Assembly: GCA_026874595.1 (NCBI GenBank)
Contig: CM049307.1
Span: 51,705,370 to 51,769,369, forward strand
From: Sipunculus nudus
Lineage: Eukaryota > Annelida > Sipuncula > Golfingiida > Sipunculidae
Direction: 5' to 3'
DNA: 64,000 nucleotides
Under the pieces are notes generated by a model. The model searched no databases. It saw nothing but the letters and a program-made list of their open reading frames with translations, and had not been told where the DNA came from. The translations under genes and the position numbers were made by a program. Shown in pieces: positions 1-12,850 of the stretch (within the stretch, counting starts at the first letter, position 1; every line of letters begins with the position of its first letter).

Positions 1-797
1 TATAGATCGGCCCCCGATAGCAGCCACGTCGAATAATTGGGAGGCTTTACCAATCAGAATTCAAAAAGGGCGTTGGTATGCGACACAAAAGTACTCAAAA
101 ACATCAACCAGGCATTAATGTTTTCTGCAGACAGTTGGTGGCAATGGGACATAAACCGGCTAACTGAAGAACGGAATAACACCTTTCTCTGACCACGCCC
201 AAATCCACAAATTGTAGTTGGGTGCCAGACATGTTTTTTTTCAGCTTAAAGACTTCAGCATTTGTTAATGACTTTATAAAACCAAACTGGTCACGGTTGA
301 TCTTATCAGAAATACACCTTGTATAAGCTATAATTATACAAATTGCTTTGATACAGGGTGAAGAAAAGTAATCATATCTTTAGAATTTGGAAAGCAATAT
401 ACATGAATGACACACCAGATGAAAGCTATAAATGTCTACTATCAACTGACATCGAACTTGTTTTAAAAAAGGCACACATAATATGTTATAACTAAATACT
501 ATTTTTATATAACTTTGTCTTGCAAAATTACAATTTCGGTGCAAGTACATTTCAAAACAGGCTGATATTTTACAGAAAGCTACCACTTTCATACTGCTAT
601 CAGGCATTTTTATTATCTTCACACATACACCTTTCATAAAATCATTGATAGCAATTGTCACCTGTTTGGTACCGATGAACCCTCTGGCTGATGTACTATA
701 AGGAGAAAAGACCACTCAGTGTTCCTGACGAGTGAAGGCCAGTAGGGGCCCTGATAAAACAGAGCTGTCGAACACAAGTAAGTGTGTTTAAGTCCTG

Positions 798-846
<49 letters not shown>

Positions 847-2322
847 CGAAAGTTAAGATAAATACTGACGTCTTTTAGATAGACTAAGTAGTTTATTAAT
901 ACACGAGCTTTAGAAGTACAAAGACTTCTTCGTCAGGTTGTAATTAAGTTCCCACTTAATTTGTCCCACGCTTCGGTGTTGGTATTAGGTCCGTCGATGT
1001 TAATGTTGCAGCAGGTATATATGGTCTGATTGGCAGAATACACCCTTTAGATACAACATATTTACCGATTTGCATTCATGTCAGATCATTTTAAAAAATA
1101 CTCAGTATTCCTCAAATTGTTTTATTATTGTGCATTCTCATTAACGCCATAATAACAACACTAATATCACAAACACATATTAAACATATATAAAACTTAC
1201 GTACGTCATTGCAGTGTTTTGATCATGAATATGGATTCTGTCTTGTCTCTCCGCCGACTACTAGCAAACTGTATTGGTGTGTCTCTGCTTGACAAGGAAG
1301 TAAACACTTAGGCCCAGAGAACTCACTGAACTCCTTGATATTTAGCGATGAAAATAATCCTTCCACATGCAAAGCAATACTAATATTCGTTTATAAATGT
1401 TAAGTATCTCCGACTGCCACCAAACACACTACTGGGCCACCCCACCCGGTTCCAATTTTTTTTTGTGTGTAGACTATTCAAGCGTACGATAGCGCCTTTT
1501 CAGTAATTGGAGTAGTGCGTATAGTTCTTTATGTAAATAGGTGCCCTGTCAATCATATACTATAGTCTTCTACGTGGCGTGTCGCTTACGAATATAAATT
1601 AGTATAATGAGCAAACTTATTCAGGATGTACTGATGGATAGTGCACAGCATATACTAAAACAAATTGCATCAGAAATAACACAAACAAATACATATAGAC
1701 AGATAACGATACACACTATGAAATTGACAAGATAGTTTAGTTGCACACACTTCTTATTTCGACAAAGGTGTAAGATTTACATAATAAAAAGAGTGTTCGA
1801 TATGTTCCATTTCGTGAATATATATGCATTTTACACACAGACATATGTGTGTGTGTCACAGGGTGAGAATGTTTGATGGATCGTGGAATTTGAATTTATT
1901 GGAGCACTGTGACAGTCACACCCTAACAAAGATGTTCTGTCCCCAGAACGCCGGGATACCAACCCAAGGGTCACATCAGTGAACAAGGTTGAGGTAATCA
2001 CACAAACCACATTGGGCGCTTTATGTCACAGGCTGAGAATAACTGATGGGCCGATTATGAAATCGAACCCGCAAAACTGGCTCATGAGATCGCCGTTCTG
2101 ATCGCTTCGCGAGAAATGTATTTTTTATCAAGGAAATTGGACCGCTTATTATTGGACTGCAGATTCTTCATCTGTGAATAAACAGAAGTTGGAGTAAGTA
2201 CTGAAGGACTGGATGTAATGAAGGGCCGCCTGGTGGAGCCACTGTTACTCCTCCGATAAATACAATATATTACTAAATATATAAGCCTGGTTTACATGTA
2301 TAAACATATGTATCATATACAA

Positions 2323-2377
<55 letters not shown>

Positions 2378-4559
2378 ATGCCTAATTGCTTCACTGAGAT
2401 TTTTTTTATGGTGGCCATATAGAGGAAAATATAGTAAATAGACCATTATGACACGCTTGCTATGGTTCCATAAACTTCAGGACAAAAAGGAGTTCCCGAG
2501 GCGTGGCTATAGTAAATTGCTTCGAATGTCTACACCGTCAATTGTAATACAGTTTCATATGCAGTTATGGGCTACATAGATCTTAGCATCAGGTAACTTT
2601 ATTATGTATGGTCAACATATAATTCACTTGGTCACTAGATAGAAACGTATACAAGAAGCCCAAGTTTATCTGTATAATGTTAGAATGCTAGCAACCAAAT
2701 ACAAAACATTTCATGTTCAGGTCCCAGTGTACAGAATTTTATATGACCATAAAATATATTGGGGATATATAGTTAATATTCTTAGGACTTGAAGAATATC
2801 CTTGTGCCTTTTACATGGCTAGCTTCGAGTCATCAGCAATATAATGTTGGCGCAGCATTTCTGTCTGATCATAATATACTGAATGTAAGAACATAAGAGC
2901 AGTTTTCTTATAACGGTTTTACTTTTTTCACTGAATTACACCATGCACACCATGTGATCCAATGTATCGAATACGTTGTTCTTATAATATAAAAAAGTAC
3001 TAAAAGGTTGAATGTGCCAACGTATACTTATTGTAAACGTTAAACTTTTATTTCCACGACCTATCTCTACCTGTGAAGGGGATTATCATGTGTCAACATG
3101 GGGTATAGTCGACCAACAAACGGGTTAACGACCAGCAAATGCCTGCAGTGACATTATCGAGTACAACCTTGGATTGGAACAACAACATATGATACGGATA
3201 TAAATCAACCGGATGTATCATGGCTATTAAAAAGGAACCGTATAATATTCACGTGTGTTGTTGAAACCGGGATAATTTAATTTGGTGACTAGAGAAAAAT
3301 GAGTCATAGCGCATTATAAACTTTATTTAACATGGAGCCAAATTTATTCAGTATATGTCATTTAAAAGATTTCATAAATATTCTGATATATTTTGAACTG
3401 TTTATTTCTTGTTGTGCTGCCCTATAGAAGCATACGCGGCAGTGGAAGGAGGATCGTTAGTTCCCTGAATGTTATACCATTATAATTGACAGGAAGAACA
3501 TTCCTTTCTCATAACTGTGTTGTTTGGTTCCCTCTGGGTAACTGATAAAACCGTATCGGGTAAATCCCCTCCAGACTAAAGTAAGAACCACAGGTCTGAT
3601 CTCTGATATGTTTTGCCATATTGAAGTTATAAGACTGTGTGGCGGTATGCGTCCATGCATTGTCATTGTAAATTGTAACAGTAACCGTTCCAGTAACTTT
3701 TTTTATTAGGCCGGCGGTAGATACTGCATGGATCAAGGTCACACGCACAGTATGGATATGTAAGTATACGGCGATGGTCCATGTAAGCTTACACTTACGT
3801 TAGGTATGGTCATTGAGTATACTAGAGGGAACATTAGGTACTGCAAGGAAGACGTACCGTAGTCGCGGAGATCACACGTGTGAATCGTTCACGAGAACAA
3901 CGTAACTTAGGTATCTTAAGTCTTGTTGTTAACCCTAGTCGTATATATTCTTAGAAAATGAGATACATACATGACAGGTTCTTGCGGTCAACAACAACTA
4001 AAATTGATGACAAATGATTTGAAATATGTGTCGTCAAACGATTTCCGTGCATATAATCCAATGGATGGGGAGGTTCATGTGTGCATGAGATGTGCGCTAA
4101 GGTACTCTTTATATTAATAAACTAGACAACGAGACATAACAAAATTAGTGAGGGCAGACTATTGGTAACCCTGCAATAACCGGCATTATAGCCATCCCCC
4201 CGACTGCTTAAAAGAGCACAATTTAGGGGTAGGGGAAACGTAAACGTTTATATCTTTGGATATACAAAGCACAGAACAACAAATGACCACTTAAATTGTT
4301 GATATATAAGTCCCCTATCCATTACAGTTATCAGTCTATAAATTAGTATGATAATGAGGTCACAAGCGGTCAAAAGGTGGCAAAAATCTGGAATAAATGA
4401 AAATTTTACAAATCTCCATTTAGGAGTTATGTTACATGAAACACGCAAAAAGAATCCTGTCGAGAACAGCCTCTACCTTTGATATAATCGGTAAGAGATA
4501 CGAGAGGCAAGCACACCTGTGAAAGAGGCACATATAGCCGACATAATAGCAACCTTCAA
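1..4559. other. Intergenic, no gene recognised
   Basis: AT-rich DNA with (TA)n tracts at about 800-844 and 2324-2373. A short repeat pair (TGTCACAGG...TGAGAAT) lies near 1856 and 2025; the second is followed by a B-box-like GGTTCGAT on the minus strand near 2065, suggesting SINE debris. A minus-strand open frame at 3509-3748 has no family I recognise. A possible ribozyme-like motif at 901-960 is discussed in the findings. Confidence 0.5.
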
Positions 4560-5530
4560 GCACTTACACAAATGTTAGGACTGGAATATAGTTGTCACCA
4601 ATCGGGACTTAAACAAAGAACCCAAACTTAGCCCCGACGAAATTGATATGACGAGCGCATCAATGAGCATGTACAACGTTTCGATCTGGTAGAACTTGGG
4701 ACAGGAACAAATGCAGAAGCAATAAAAAAAACTGTACAGCTCCTGGTCCTTCAACTGCAGAAAGAAAAATTTGGAAATCAACAACAAGCTTATGCAGCAG
4801 CCGTCAAGAGAGCAACCCAACCACCAGGTGTTATCCTATCGTTCTGTAAGGGCCGATCAAGTGAAAATACATGGATCCCCCAGCAGAGAAATTGCACAAA
4901 CACAAAAAAGTACAATCATACTATGATATCACAAAAGAAACATTGGTAAAACAGACGTACCAAAAGTATATGGGCACAGGGTTTGTCGGGATAATCACAG
5001 CAATCGGGAGTCAAATACGGATGATTTCTTGTACCAGTGGCAGGAAAAACAACGAACGGCCCGGAATTGGGAATGTATTCAAACTAAACGCAATAATACA
5101 ACCATCAGAAGTGGTGCAAAGTATACTCACTTATTGGGTGCCGTGTTCATGTGAATTCATTTCTGAGGAAAGTGTAAATGAAGAGACACTTGAACAGATT
5201 TCACATCCAGATACGGGTATGAATTTTTTTTAAACTGACTATAAACTGAATGGACATTACCACACTGATGAAAGAGGACTTCTGGCCAGATGGAATCTGG
5301 TGTAGAAAGTTCTTTAGAAAGAGCAATAACGTGTCTACAATAACTAAATCTCCATCTTGATTATGGCTTCTTAACAATACTCTACAGGTTCAACAGTACA
5401 GGTTTCTAAGAGACAGTATATTAAACACGTAATGAAAGAACAAAACGCTTATATTATGTTTCGTCAGGAAACCTGGCTTCAAAATAGTAGTGAAGATGAT
5501 TTAAAGGTTTCACACACAAATCAATATTAA
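4560..5530 (+). mobile_element. LINE fragment: ORF1 C-terminal part and start of endonuclease
   Basis: Around 4740-4815 one frame reads LQLQKEKFGNQQQAYAAA, typical of non-LTR ORF1. At 5285-5335 a W-P-D-G-x-W-C-R-K-F-F-like stretch matches the end of ORF1 in the LINE at 30.66 kb. At 5430-5510 MFRQETWLQNSSEDDLK matches the endonuclease N-terminus (LIFLQETWL) of that LINE. Frames change several times, so it is dead. The 120-residue open frame at 4871-5233 lies inside this fragment and looks incidental. The order and spacing match the larger copy. Confidence 0.6.
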
Positions 5531-5703
5531 TATAATCCTTTGGTAGGTGGACTTGGTCAAATATTGCTTCTCTATCTTATTCGTAGTTTTACTTGCTTCT
5601 AATACCTAGGCTTTTGTCTTTTATTGGTCTATTTTATTCAAGGATACACTTGCTTCTGGTTGGTAATATATGTAATATGTTTAATTGTTTCGTCTAACTT
5701 CAG

Positions 5704-5809
5704 CAGTCTGTATGATTGTTCTGGAACTGTGAGCCTACTGGTCAGTGTGACAAAATGTCTATTGCCTTTCTCTATAAAGCAGGCGACCTTCCACCTTTTC
5801 GCGTCCACG
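5704..5809 (+). pseudogene. Decayed EGF-like exon A
   Basis: After a CTTCAG acceptor-like site the sequence aligns by eye with the tandem module exons of the receptor at 42.6-62 kb. Residues read NCEPTGQCDKMS, then KAGDLPPFRVHG, against NCDPPGQCDKRS and KAGYKPPLCVDG in exon 8. It keeps a donor-like CACG|GT. Several cysteines are lost, and the start is in a different frame (YDCSGT), so the exon is broken. Confidence 0.65.
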
Positions 5810-5974
5810 GTATTTATACAGAGCCATATATATATATATGGCGGGTTAGTCATAATACAGGATCAAAGACGACTCCGAAGAGTTTGTTCTCGACCCTCAT
5901 CAAAGTACGAGTATTATTATCAACGCTGTGATTATATTTAAATAATCACTTTAAACATATTCGATATTTCGTAG

Positions 5975-6094
5975 AATGTCCACAGGGAAAGTATGGATTT
6001 TATTGTACAAAAGATTGTTCTGGTAACTGTGACCCTGCTCGTCATTGTGACAAAACGTCGGGGATCTCTGTTTGTAAAACTGGGTGCGTTGACG
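5975..6094 (+). pseudogene. Decayed EGF-like exon B
   Basis: A phase 1-1 exon shape with acceptor TTTCGTAG and donor GTTAGT, 40 codons and still open. It starts ECPQGKYGFYC and continues CSGNCDPARHCDK, clearly the tandem-module pattern. Relative to the 45-codon modules it has lost five codons near the end, where GYxPPL should be, and one cysteine of the C-x-C pair. It could still be translated, but no intact neighbouring exons were found. Confidence 0.7.
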
Positions 6095-6695
6095 GTTAGT
6101 ATTTTATAGGTTACCAAGATTTCGAAAGCCTATCTCAATATAATCTCAATACCATGCATATAAGCATCCGAACCACGTGTCAACCCATTGCTCAGTAAAA
6201 CACTTAAACCACAATAACAATTGGCTGATGTGAATATACGAATGCACGACTTCCTTACGATAGACGCAGACTTTATAAATATCGGAAATTTTGATAAAAA
6301 TAAAATATAACTGCTCCATCACTACCCCGACTGCGGAATAAGAGGAGGGCAGAGCCAGTCTAACACGAGGATTGGGAGCTGAATCTCGAATTCAAACCCC
6401 TTCAATACCTTATTTGCTGCAATGTCTAAACACATGGAGTATTCTAGGTCATATGCATTTAAAACTTGAAAATAATTCAGAGTGCTTACCAATAATATAT
6501 CATTCAATGCCTTTTCCTCATCCAATGATATTATATTTATCTTTTAAATGTATGATATAATACAGTCTTCATTGGATAATTTCCCTTGTTGTAATGTTAG
6601 TTTCCTTCAACCTAACCGCCTTCCCTGTACATTGAAACCATGCAAAACCTTTTGTACGATATCTCCATGTAAGTCTGTATCATATTCTTATGAAA

Positions 6696-6838
6696 CCTGA
6701 AAGGACGGCAGGTTTGGGGTCAACTGTACCGAAACATGTAACTAACATAATCAAACAGACATATGCGTAATGCAAGTTGAATATGCAGACAAAGTGGATG
6801 GATCCAAATAGGATGGCATGGAGCTTCATGTCAAAAAG
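6696..6838 (+). pseudogene. Decayed EGF-like exon C (longer MEGF type)
   Basis: Pieces read GRFGVNCTETC in one frame and related segments in others, then end at AAAAAG|GTAATT. The order matches the long module of exons 6 and 15 (CPDGSFGRYC ... TEVC). Several small indels shift the frame, so no continuous protein is possible. With exons A and B this marks a dead paralogous receptor on the same strand. Confidence 0.5.
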
Positions 6839-7479
6839 GTAATTTCTTTTTGAACCATTTAAACAAATCACTTTTTTGATTTCAACAAGAGCAGCTTCTG
6901 GTATTGATGACTGACAATTTGTGATGTGGTTGGGCGCATCGGCAAAGAAATAAGAATTTGATAATTTTTCACTTCTGCTAATTCTATATTACAGCAATGA
7001 TCTACCTTTTATTTAGCGGTATTTAATTTTTAATTTTATTGTTTAAACTTCCATTTTTATGCTTCATACAACTTACGCGTGCCCGGTCAGACATGGTGAA
7101 GTGGTTTAAGATAAATCATCAGATACACCATATATTATGTTATATGCAAAATAAGAGCCCTTGTCATTCAACATTCTGTGCAGGACATAAATATATAACG
7201 GATATAATGACATCTTGCAAATATATGTAGAATACGGACCACGGGGTACGGAACAGGATTATGGGCAATTACCGGAGTCTTTACGGTATAATTTCTAACG
7301 ACACCGACGGTGCTAGTCATTACTTGTTTGTAAGTGTATTCGTAACTTAGCTTCTGAGTAATTTTGAGTGTTTTAATTTAAAGGAACCACGATATTTGAA
7401 TGCCATATTTGTATTTTGCTTGAATCCTTAACGAGTTTTTCAAGTTCGATGAATAAAAGCAAAGTATGGTACACATGTA

Positions 7480-7543
<64 letters not shown>

Positions 7544-8950
7544 TGATAGTTCATTGCTGTTTAATATTCAAAAGTACCTTTTTTTAAGCGAAATCGTCTT
7601 CCAAAACCCGATCGAACGAGACTCTGAAAGTAAATGTATTTTAATTAATTTTATTTTTTTTTTAATAACGTTATATAAATATAGTGTCTGAACGATCGAG
7701 GGTAAAACGGTCGGCTGTCTCCGCTGGCGACCCGGATTCCATCCCCTGTGTGGCCATGAGAGTGGGATGTAGTTGCCCGTCCAAGGCCGATGGCTTACTC
7801 CGGTTTCCTTCACCCCTACACACCACAGAACGGCATCATCTGAGCGATTGAAGTTGCCCTGGTTAGTTTAATAACTATTTGTATAACATATGTAAAACAA
7901 ATAAGCTTATACCAATTGATATGTTACAGTGTTACGATGTATTACATATTGTTAGGAAATCTATAGCAGATATCAACGCAGTAATATCTTGAATGAAATA
8001 GTTTCTAATATTTAGTATGATCTCCAGGTATCGCCACGCTTGCAGGACAGACTTCGGTCAAAGAACAGGCGGTAAGTCTTAGACCTGTAAAAAATTAAGA
8101 AATACGCCATCCACTTGTACATGGTGGTTATGCAGATATATTAAATCACGATACAAGTTTAATTGGGCTATTCGTGCGAAACATCGAATAATTGTATGTT
8201 TCAACTGGATTATACTATCCTTTTTTCAATGTTTGCCCATTATCGATAAGTATTCTTGCGGTATAAATTTGGCATAATATGCGATGCAAATAAATTACAG
8301 TATATGAATGCTCCCGTATGGTTCTTTGTAGACTGGAATAGGCGACTTATATGAGAACAGTAAATAGTTTTTCATATTTTTTTAGTAATATAGTGGTGCA
8401 CATGCTATATGCTTTTTGTGTTGAAGGCTCACGTCCCAATGTTAACCAAAAATATAAAAATGCAGGAAGTATAAATATACAATATTTATTGATGTTCATA
8501 AATTGTATCTGATCAAGACAAGCGATTTTTATTTTAATTTTGTTCTTGTTTAATTACCAAAAATGTCCTTGTGACATCTTACTTCAAACGTTTTAAATTG
8601 ATTGTAAATTAATTACGTTTCAGGAGCGGCAAAGGAAGAAAACCAAGGACTTATGAACGGCTGCATTTCAACAAGGACCACAGTCTGAAAGCTCCGAAAA
8701 TGTATGACCAACATTCAGGAAGGTGAAGTTGAAAGAGCTTAAAAATACAAAAATCAAAGGAGGAATAATTTCACAGCAGAATAAGACAATAACGGTAATA
8801 TGTTATTTTTATTCCCAATTCCGCTTCATTCCCAATTCCAGCCATATCATGTCACCCTAAAGCTAAACGAGAATAAATGCTTAGAATATCATATCTTGGC
8901 TTCATAAGATGTGTCACCGAAATTCGTAATAATCAAAGTTATTTCAAGTA
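6839..8950. other. Mostly unassigned, with possible leftover exons of the decayed receptor
   Basis: Contains a (TA)n tract (7482-7540), a SINE-like block (7690-7850) and unassigned DNA. Two short segments with splice-like borders, 8029-8071 and from 8624 (basic RQRKKTKD), could be juxtamembrane leftovers of the broken receptor whose EGF exons lie just upstream. This is weak and rests on position and charge only. Confidence 0.25.
7690..7850 (+). repeat. tRNA-like SINE candidate
   Basis: Has a B-box-like GGATTCCATCCC after an A-box-like stretch, then a body ending CTCCGGTTTCCTTCACCCC, a sequence style common in mollusc SINEs. No tRNA cloverleaf could be drawn. Confidence 0.45.
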
Positions 8951-8959
8951 GGGAACTGG

Positions 8960-9868
8960 AAATTTGAAATTTCTGAAATTAAGTATGATAATCCATCTTG
9001 GAATTTTTTTTTCTCTCAAACCAGACAGACGGTGCCACCTATCCTTGCTTTTCTTTAAAATAAATAAATGCCCTTTTCTCAGGAGTAATATTGGTGTAAA
9101 ATTGTGTATATCCATAGATCTTGAACTCCTCCATCTTGTAATCAAGACTAGTGCCATCATCTGCGAAATTTTTCCCATGGCGTCCATCCGTACATGTGCT
9201 TTGGGTGAAATTGTTGAAGTCTCAGGAGTGAGTCAAGGTATTGGTCTGAATTGTTGCATGTTCGTTCCATCTTGGAAAGTTTTCTTTTAAAGTAGACAGG
9301 TGGCGCATCTTACCTTTCCGTTTTCGTAGAATAAGTTAATGTCCTTTTCTCAGGAGTGCCTCACAGTATTGGCCTGAATTATCAATAGATCTTGGACTCT
9401 TCCATCTTCTACTCAAGACTGGTGGCACCATCTGCAATCGTTTTCTTGTGGCGCCCATATGTGCATGTGCTTTAGGTGAAAATTGCCCATATCTCTGGAG
9501 TGGGTCAAGGCATTGTTCTGAAATTTGGCATGTTCATCCATCTTCGAAAGTTGTCATGTAAACCAAATAGGCTGCGCCACCTACCTTCTGGTTTTCGTAG
9601 AATAAATTAGTGCCCTTTTCACAGGAGTGATTTGTAGTATTGGCCTGAAATTGTGCATATCCATAGATCTCGGACTCCTCCCTTTTATACTTAAGACTGG
9701 TGGGGCCATCTAAAATCGTTTTCCTGTGGCGTCCATTTATAGCTTTGGGTAAAAAGTGATCATATCCCAGGAGTGTGTCAAGGTATTGAAATTTGACATG
9801 CTCATCTATCTTGGAAAGTTTTTTTTGTAAACCAGACAGTTGGCGCGACTTACCTTTCCGTTTTTGTT
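8960..9868. repeat. Tandem repeat, unit about 270 bases, more than three copies
   Basis: The block CTTGGAAAGTTTTCTT followed by ...GACAGxTGGCGCxxCTTACC recurs near 9000, 9272, 9542 and 9812, a period of about 270 bases. Each unit also carries TCTTGGACTC and AAGACTGGTGG. Relatives occur at 18.23-18.54, 27.78-28.43 and 40.39-40.68 kb. No coding frame runs across units. Confidence 0.7.
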
Positions 9869-10185
9869 TAAAGGGACATAATCAGGATTATATATTATGC
9901 CGCTTATTTCACACTATCAGTTCAGTTTTGTTTCATACAAAAGTTTCCCAGCAGAACAATCTAAGCACACAATCTAATTTCCTCGCATACGGCTGTTTAA
10001 CACCACGTGTGTCTGTTTACCATAATAAGGTCGCTTGACTGGAGGTTCGGTTAATAGGGGCAACACGCGGTGTTTTGGCCAGTGGGAACATGTATTATAT
10101 TTTTTGGCCAAGTCAGTCAGGGCATCTCCTGATTGACACGTGTTGTGGCTCTGCGTTGCACACGGCCCGAAACACTGTGTTTTGG
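9868..10185 (+). mobile_element. MITE fragment, TTAAAGGG family, 5' part
   Basis: Starts TTAAAGGGACATAATCAGG and follows the copy at 24109-24587 by eye through ACACGTGT and TGTGGCTCTGCG, then diverges. The 3' end is missing. Confidence 0.6.
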
Positions 10186-10499
10186 GGGACGAAATAGAAA
10201 ATCGCCGACCCTGGGCGAGCCGCTACAACCTACTCTCATGGCAACACTGGAAATAAAACCTTGGCCGCCAGTGGAGAGATATTAGCGTTTTACCACTCGA
10301 ATTTTAATTATATTGAACGAGATATAGCTTTAAATTCTTAAAATTGATAAATACAGTAGATTTCAGCAAAATATTCATCAAATAACTTTTACAATTCGAT
10401 GTGCTGGTATAAAAAAGCAATTCTAACACAAATTTATTTCTAACAAAACAAGAATTTCCTAACAGGGTCATTATACAGACTTTAAACCCTGATAAATAA

Positions 10500-10960
10500 A
10501 TTTCCCGATCCTAAAAACATTGAGGTAGAGCACTTGCAATGCATTCTTGGGCGAAAATAACCGGATCTGTTTCTATTTATAATTTGGCGGCCATCTTGGT
10601 CGCCATATTGGATTATGATCAAGATATGGGGAATTCCGCTTGGCCACGAATATGAAAATATTGAATATGGAATATCTGAACAAGTATTATGCCAAGTTTT
10701 TATCTACTTTCATCTACTGCACGATTCTTCTAATTATTTAGCTGGACTAATGGGAATGTTAGGCAAATCTAGATAAAAAACGGCTAATGAGTTCCTGGAG
10801 AGGTTTGAGCCTCAAAAATTTAATTTTGCAGGCCCAAAACATAGAAAAAGAGTAGTTGCAATGTTTTCTCGAGAGACCATAATTCAAGTCATTGTTTTTT
10901 TTATCTGGCGTCCATCGTGGCCGCCATCTTGGATTTTGGCCAAGATAATTTATTTTAAGC
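10500..10960. repeat. Two copies of a GCCATCTTGG-containing repeat
   Basis: Two related units about 330 bases apart, each with TTGCAATG and later GGCCGCCATCTTGG or GGCGGCCATCTTGG, with AAGAT following. Likely a dispersed tandem repeat; no gene seen. Confidence 0.5.
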
Positions 10961-11935
10961 TTAGCCTTATATCTGGTTCATCATTAAGCTAAAACGTCTT
11001 CCGACTATCTGAGCTAAACCTCTGGACCAGAATGAATGCAGTTTCATTATTATTGCCATATAATTAGGGCGTTTTTTTTAAATATCAGATATACACCAAA
11101 TTGGGCGATATGTAGAGCCGTGAGGAGAAATGATTTACGAACAAGCACTGAACATAAACTCAGATGAGTTGAAACTACTCAGACTGATAATGCTCTCAGT
11201 GACTAGTTCTACAAGGAAAACTACTCAACTTGAGTAGTTTCGTACGTGAAAACTAATCAAAGTGAGCAGTTTGCAACGAATAAGCTGCTCGGATTAAGTA
11301 GTTTTTTACTAATTTAACTTTCCTTAGATTCCTTTTCAGACTGAGTACATTCAAGGAGCAATAATCACCTCATATTTAAAAAGTAATTTTTTTTATAATA
11401 CGTGGCACTGTACGTTGGAATAGTTTTTACCTCAGACAAAGTTATATTTTAAACATGCATGGTTAGCCCGTTGGTTTTCCGGTTTCTTCTATGTGCAAGA
11501 TTGCGCAAAAGTAACGACTAAACCAATATCAAAGGAGCAGGATTATATCCTGCTTAGCTATTATAAAACTCTGAGGACGCAGTCTCTGATCAAATGAATA
11601 GTTTCTTAAAAATAACAATGATAATAAAATCTGAGGGAACTTAGATTTATTTTTAATAAGGTAGAAAACATACTTAATCTGTGCTGATGAGAACATGCAT
11701 AAGTAAATAAAGCATTAAGACTCCCTCATTTAGAAAGTTGACATGCATGGATCTGCTGCCACAACTTCTGTACAGAACCACCTTTGTTGTTAATGAATTC
11801 GCAGTACATAGGAGGCAGACATAAACCGGCGCAAAATAGCTGAATTAAATATGTAAAGAGACACAATTATAAAGAATATTTGAAAATACAATCTTGACGA
11901 TATCTTGACACTATGTACAAGTAAATATGCAAACA

Positions 11936-11984
<49 letters not shown>

Positions 11985-12850
11985 ATAGGTTGTTATGTAA
12001 ACTACAATGTAGGTAAATTATTAGTTTATGGTATATTCTAAACTCCGATCGATCAAAATTAACTCAACACATTCATAGGGTATTAAAACAGGGCTGGATA
12101 TTGTATTTGAATGTTTATACGTGATAAATATTAGACAGACTAACATTAGTTAATGGTTCACGTCTGTTCAGACACACTGACCTGACTTCTAGATCCCTCT
12201 CAAGCAGATTTAGATCTTGGCGCGAACGATCAGTTTACAATCTGGGAATAGTGGCACTCCCACTTTGCTTACATTTATATGGAAAATGATGTTATATTGG
12301 AAAATGAAATCATATTGAGCAGTATAAGCCTCGCCGATGAGATGTTTATGCATGGCAAAGAAAGAGTGAGTAAGCCACACTACTCCGACTTGTAACGTAC
12401 CACGGATAGTTAGCATGTATGCAAAATGGCAGCCAGGTGTCGACAAACTGGGAGAAATAAGGTCGAGATAAGAGATAAGGGAGATTTGACGGAGACTTAA
12501 ATACTCAGAGGAGAGCGTCCACGCGAGGATCTACTGGCAGAAAAAGATTTTGGTGGCAAGTTGACGTTTGAAGTTTAGAGTGGAATAACGCATATTTCGG
12601 AGCACGCCCAAATTCCCACTGAAAGTAGGATGCAGTTATTTTCAGAGAAATGATATTGAAACAACAATGGAAACACTTAGCGAGCAATGAAGAAAATGTA
12701 GAAGATATAGTGGTATTTTTGCCTAACAGTCTACTTATTTACGTTAAATATAACAACACGGATAAAAACAGGCATGCTTTGGCTTTCGTTTTGTTGGATT
12801 GGATTCAGTATGTCCTAAATCCTAGGAATCGATAAACAATTCATTAAAAT
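10961..12850. other. Unassigned DNA with a palindrome cluster
   Basis: Holds imperfect palindromes on ACTACTCA/TGAGTAGT at 11130-11330, the best at 11218-11240, and a (TA)n tract at 11938-11979. Short open frames on the minus strand between 12210 and 12687 resemble nothing I know. Confidence 0.4.

Noticed and set aside
3509..3748. Minus-strand frame with YNDNAWTHTATQS
   Set aside because: Looks protein-like by eye, but I recognise no family, no flanking exons and no convincing splice sites.
4871..5233. 120-residue frame, possible gene
   Set aside because: It lies inside a LINE fragment, and the LINE-like residues are in other frames.
7416..7691. Open frame with a long Tyr-Ile run
   Set aside because: It is the translation of a TA microsatellite. 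The same holds for frames at 33768-33998, 50576-50968 and 51910-52113.
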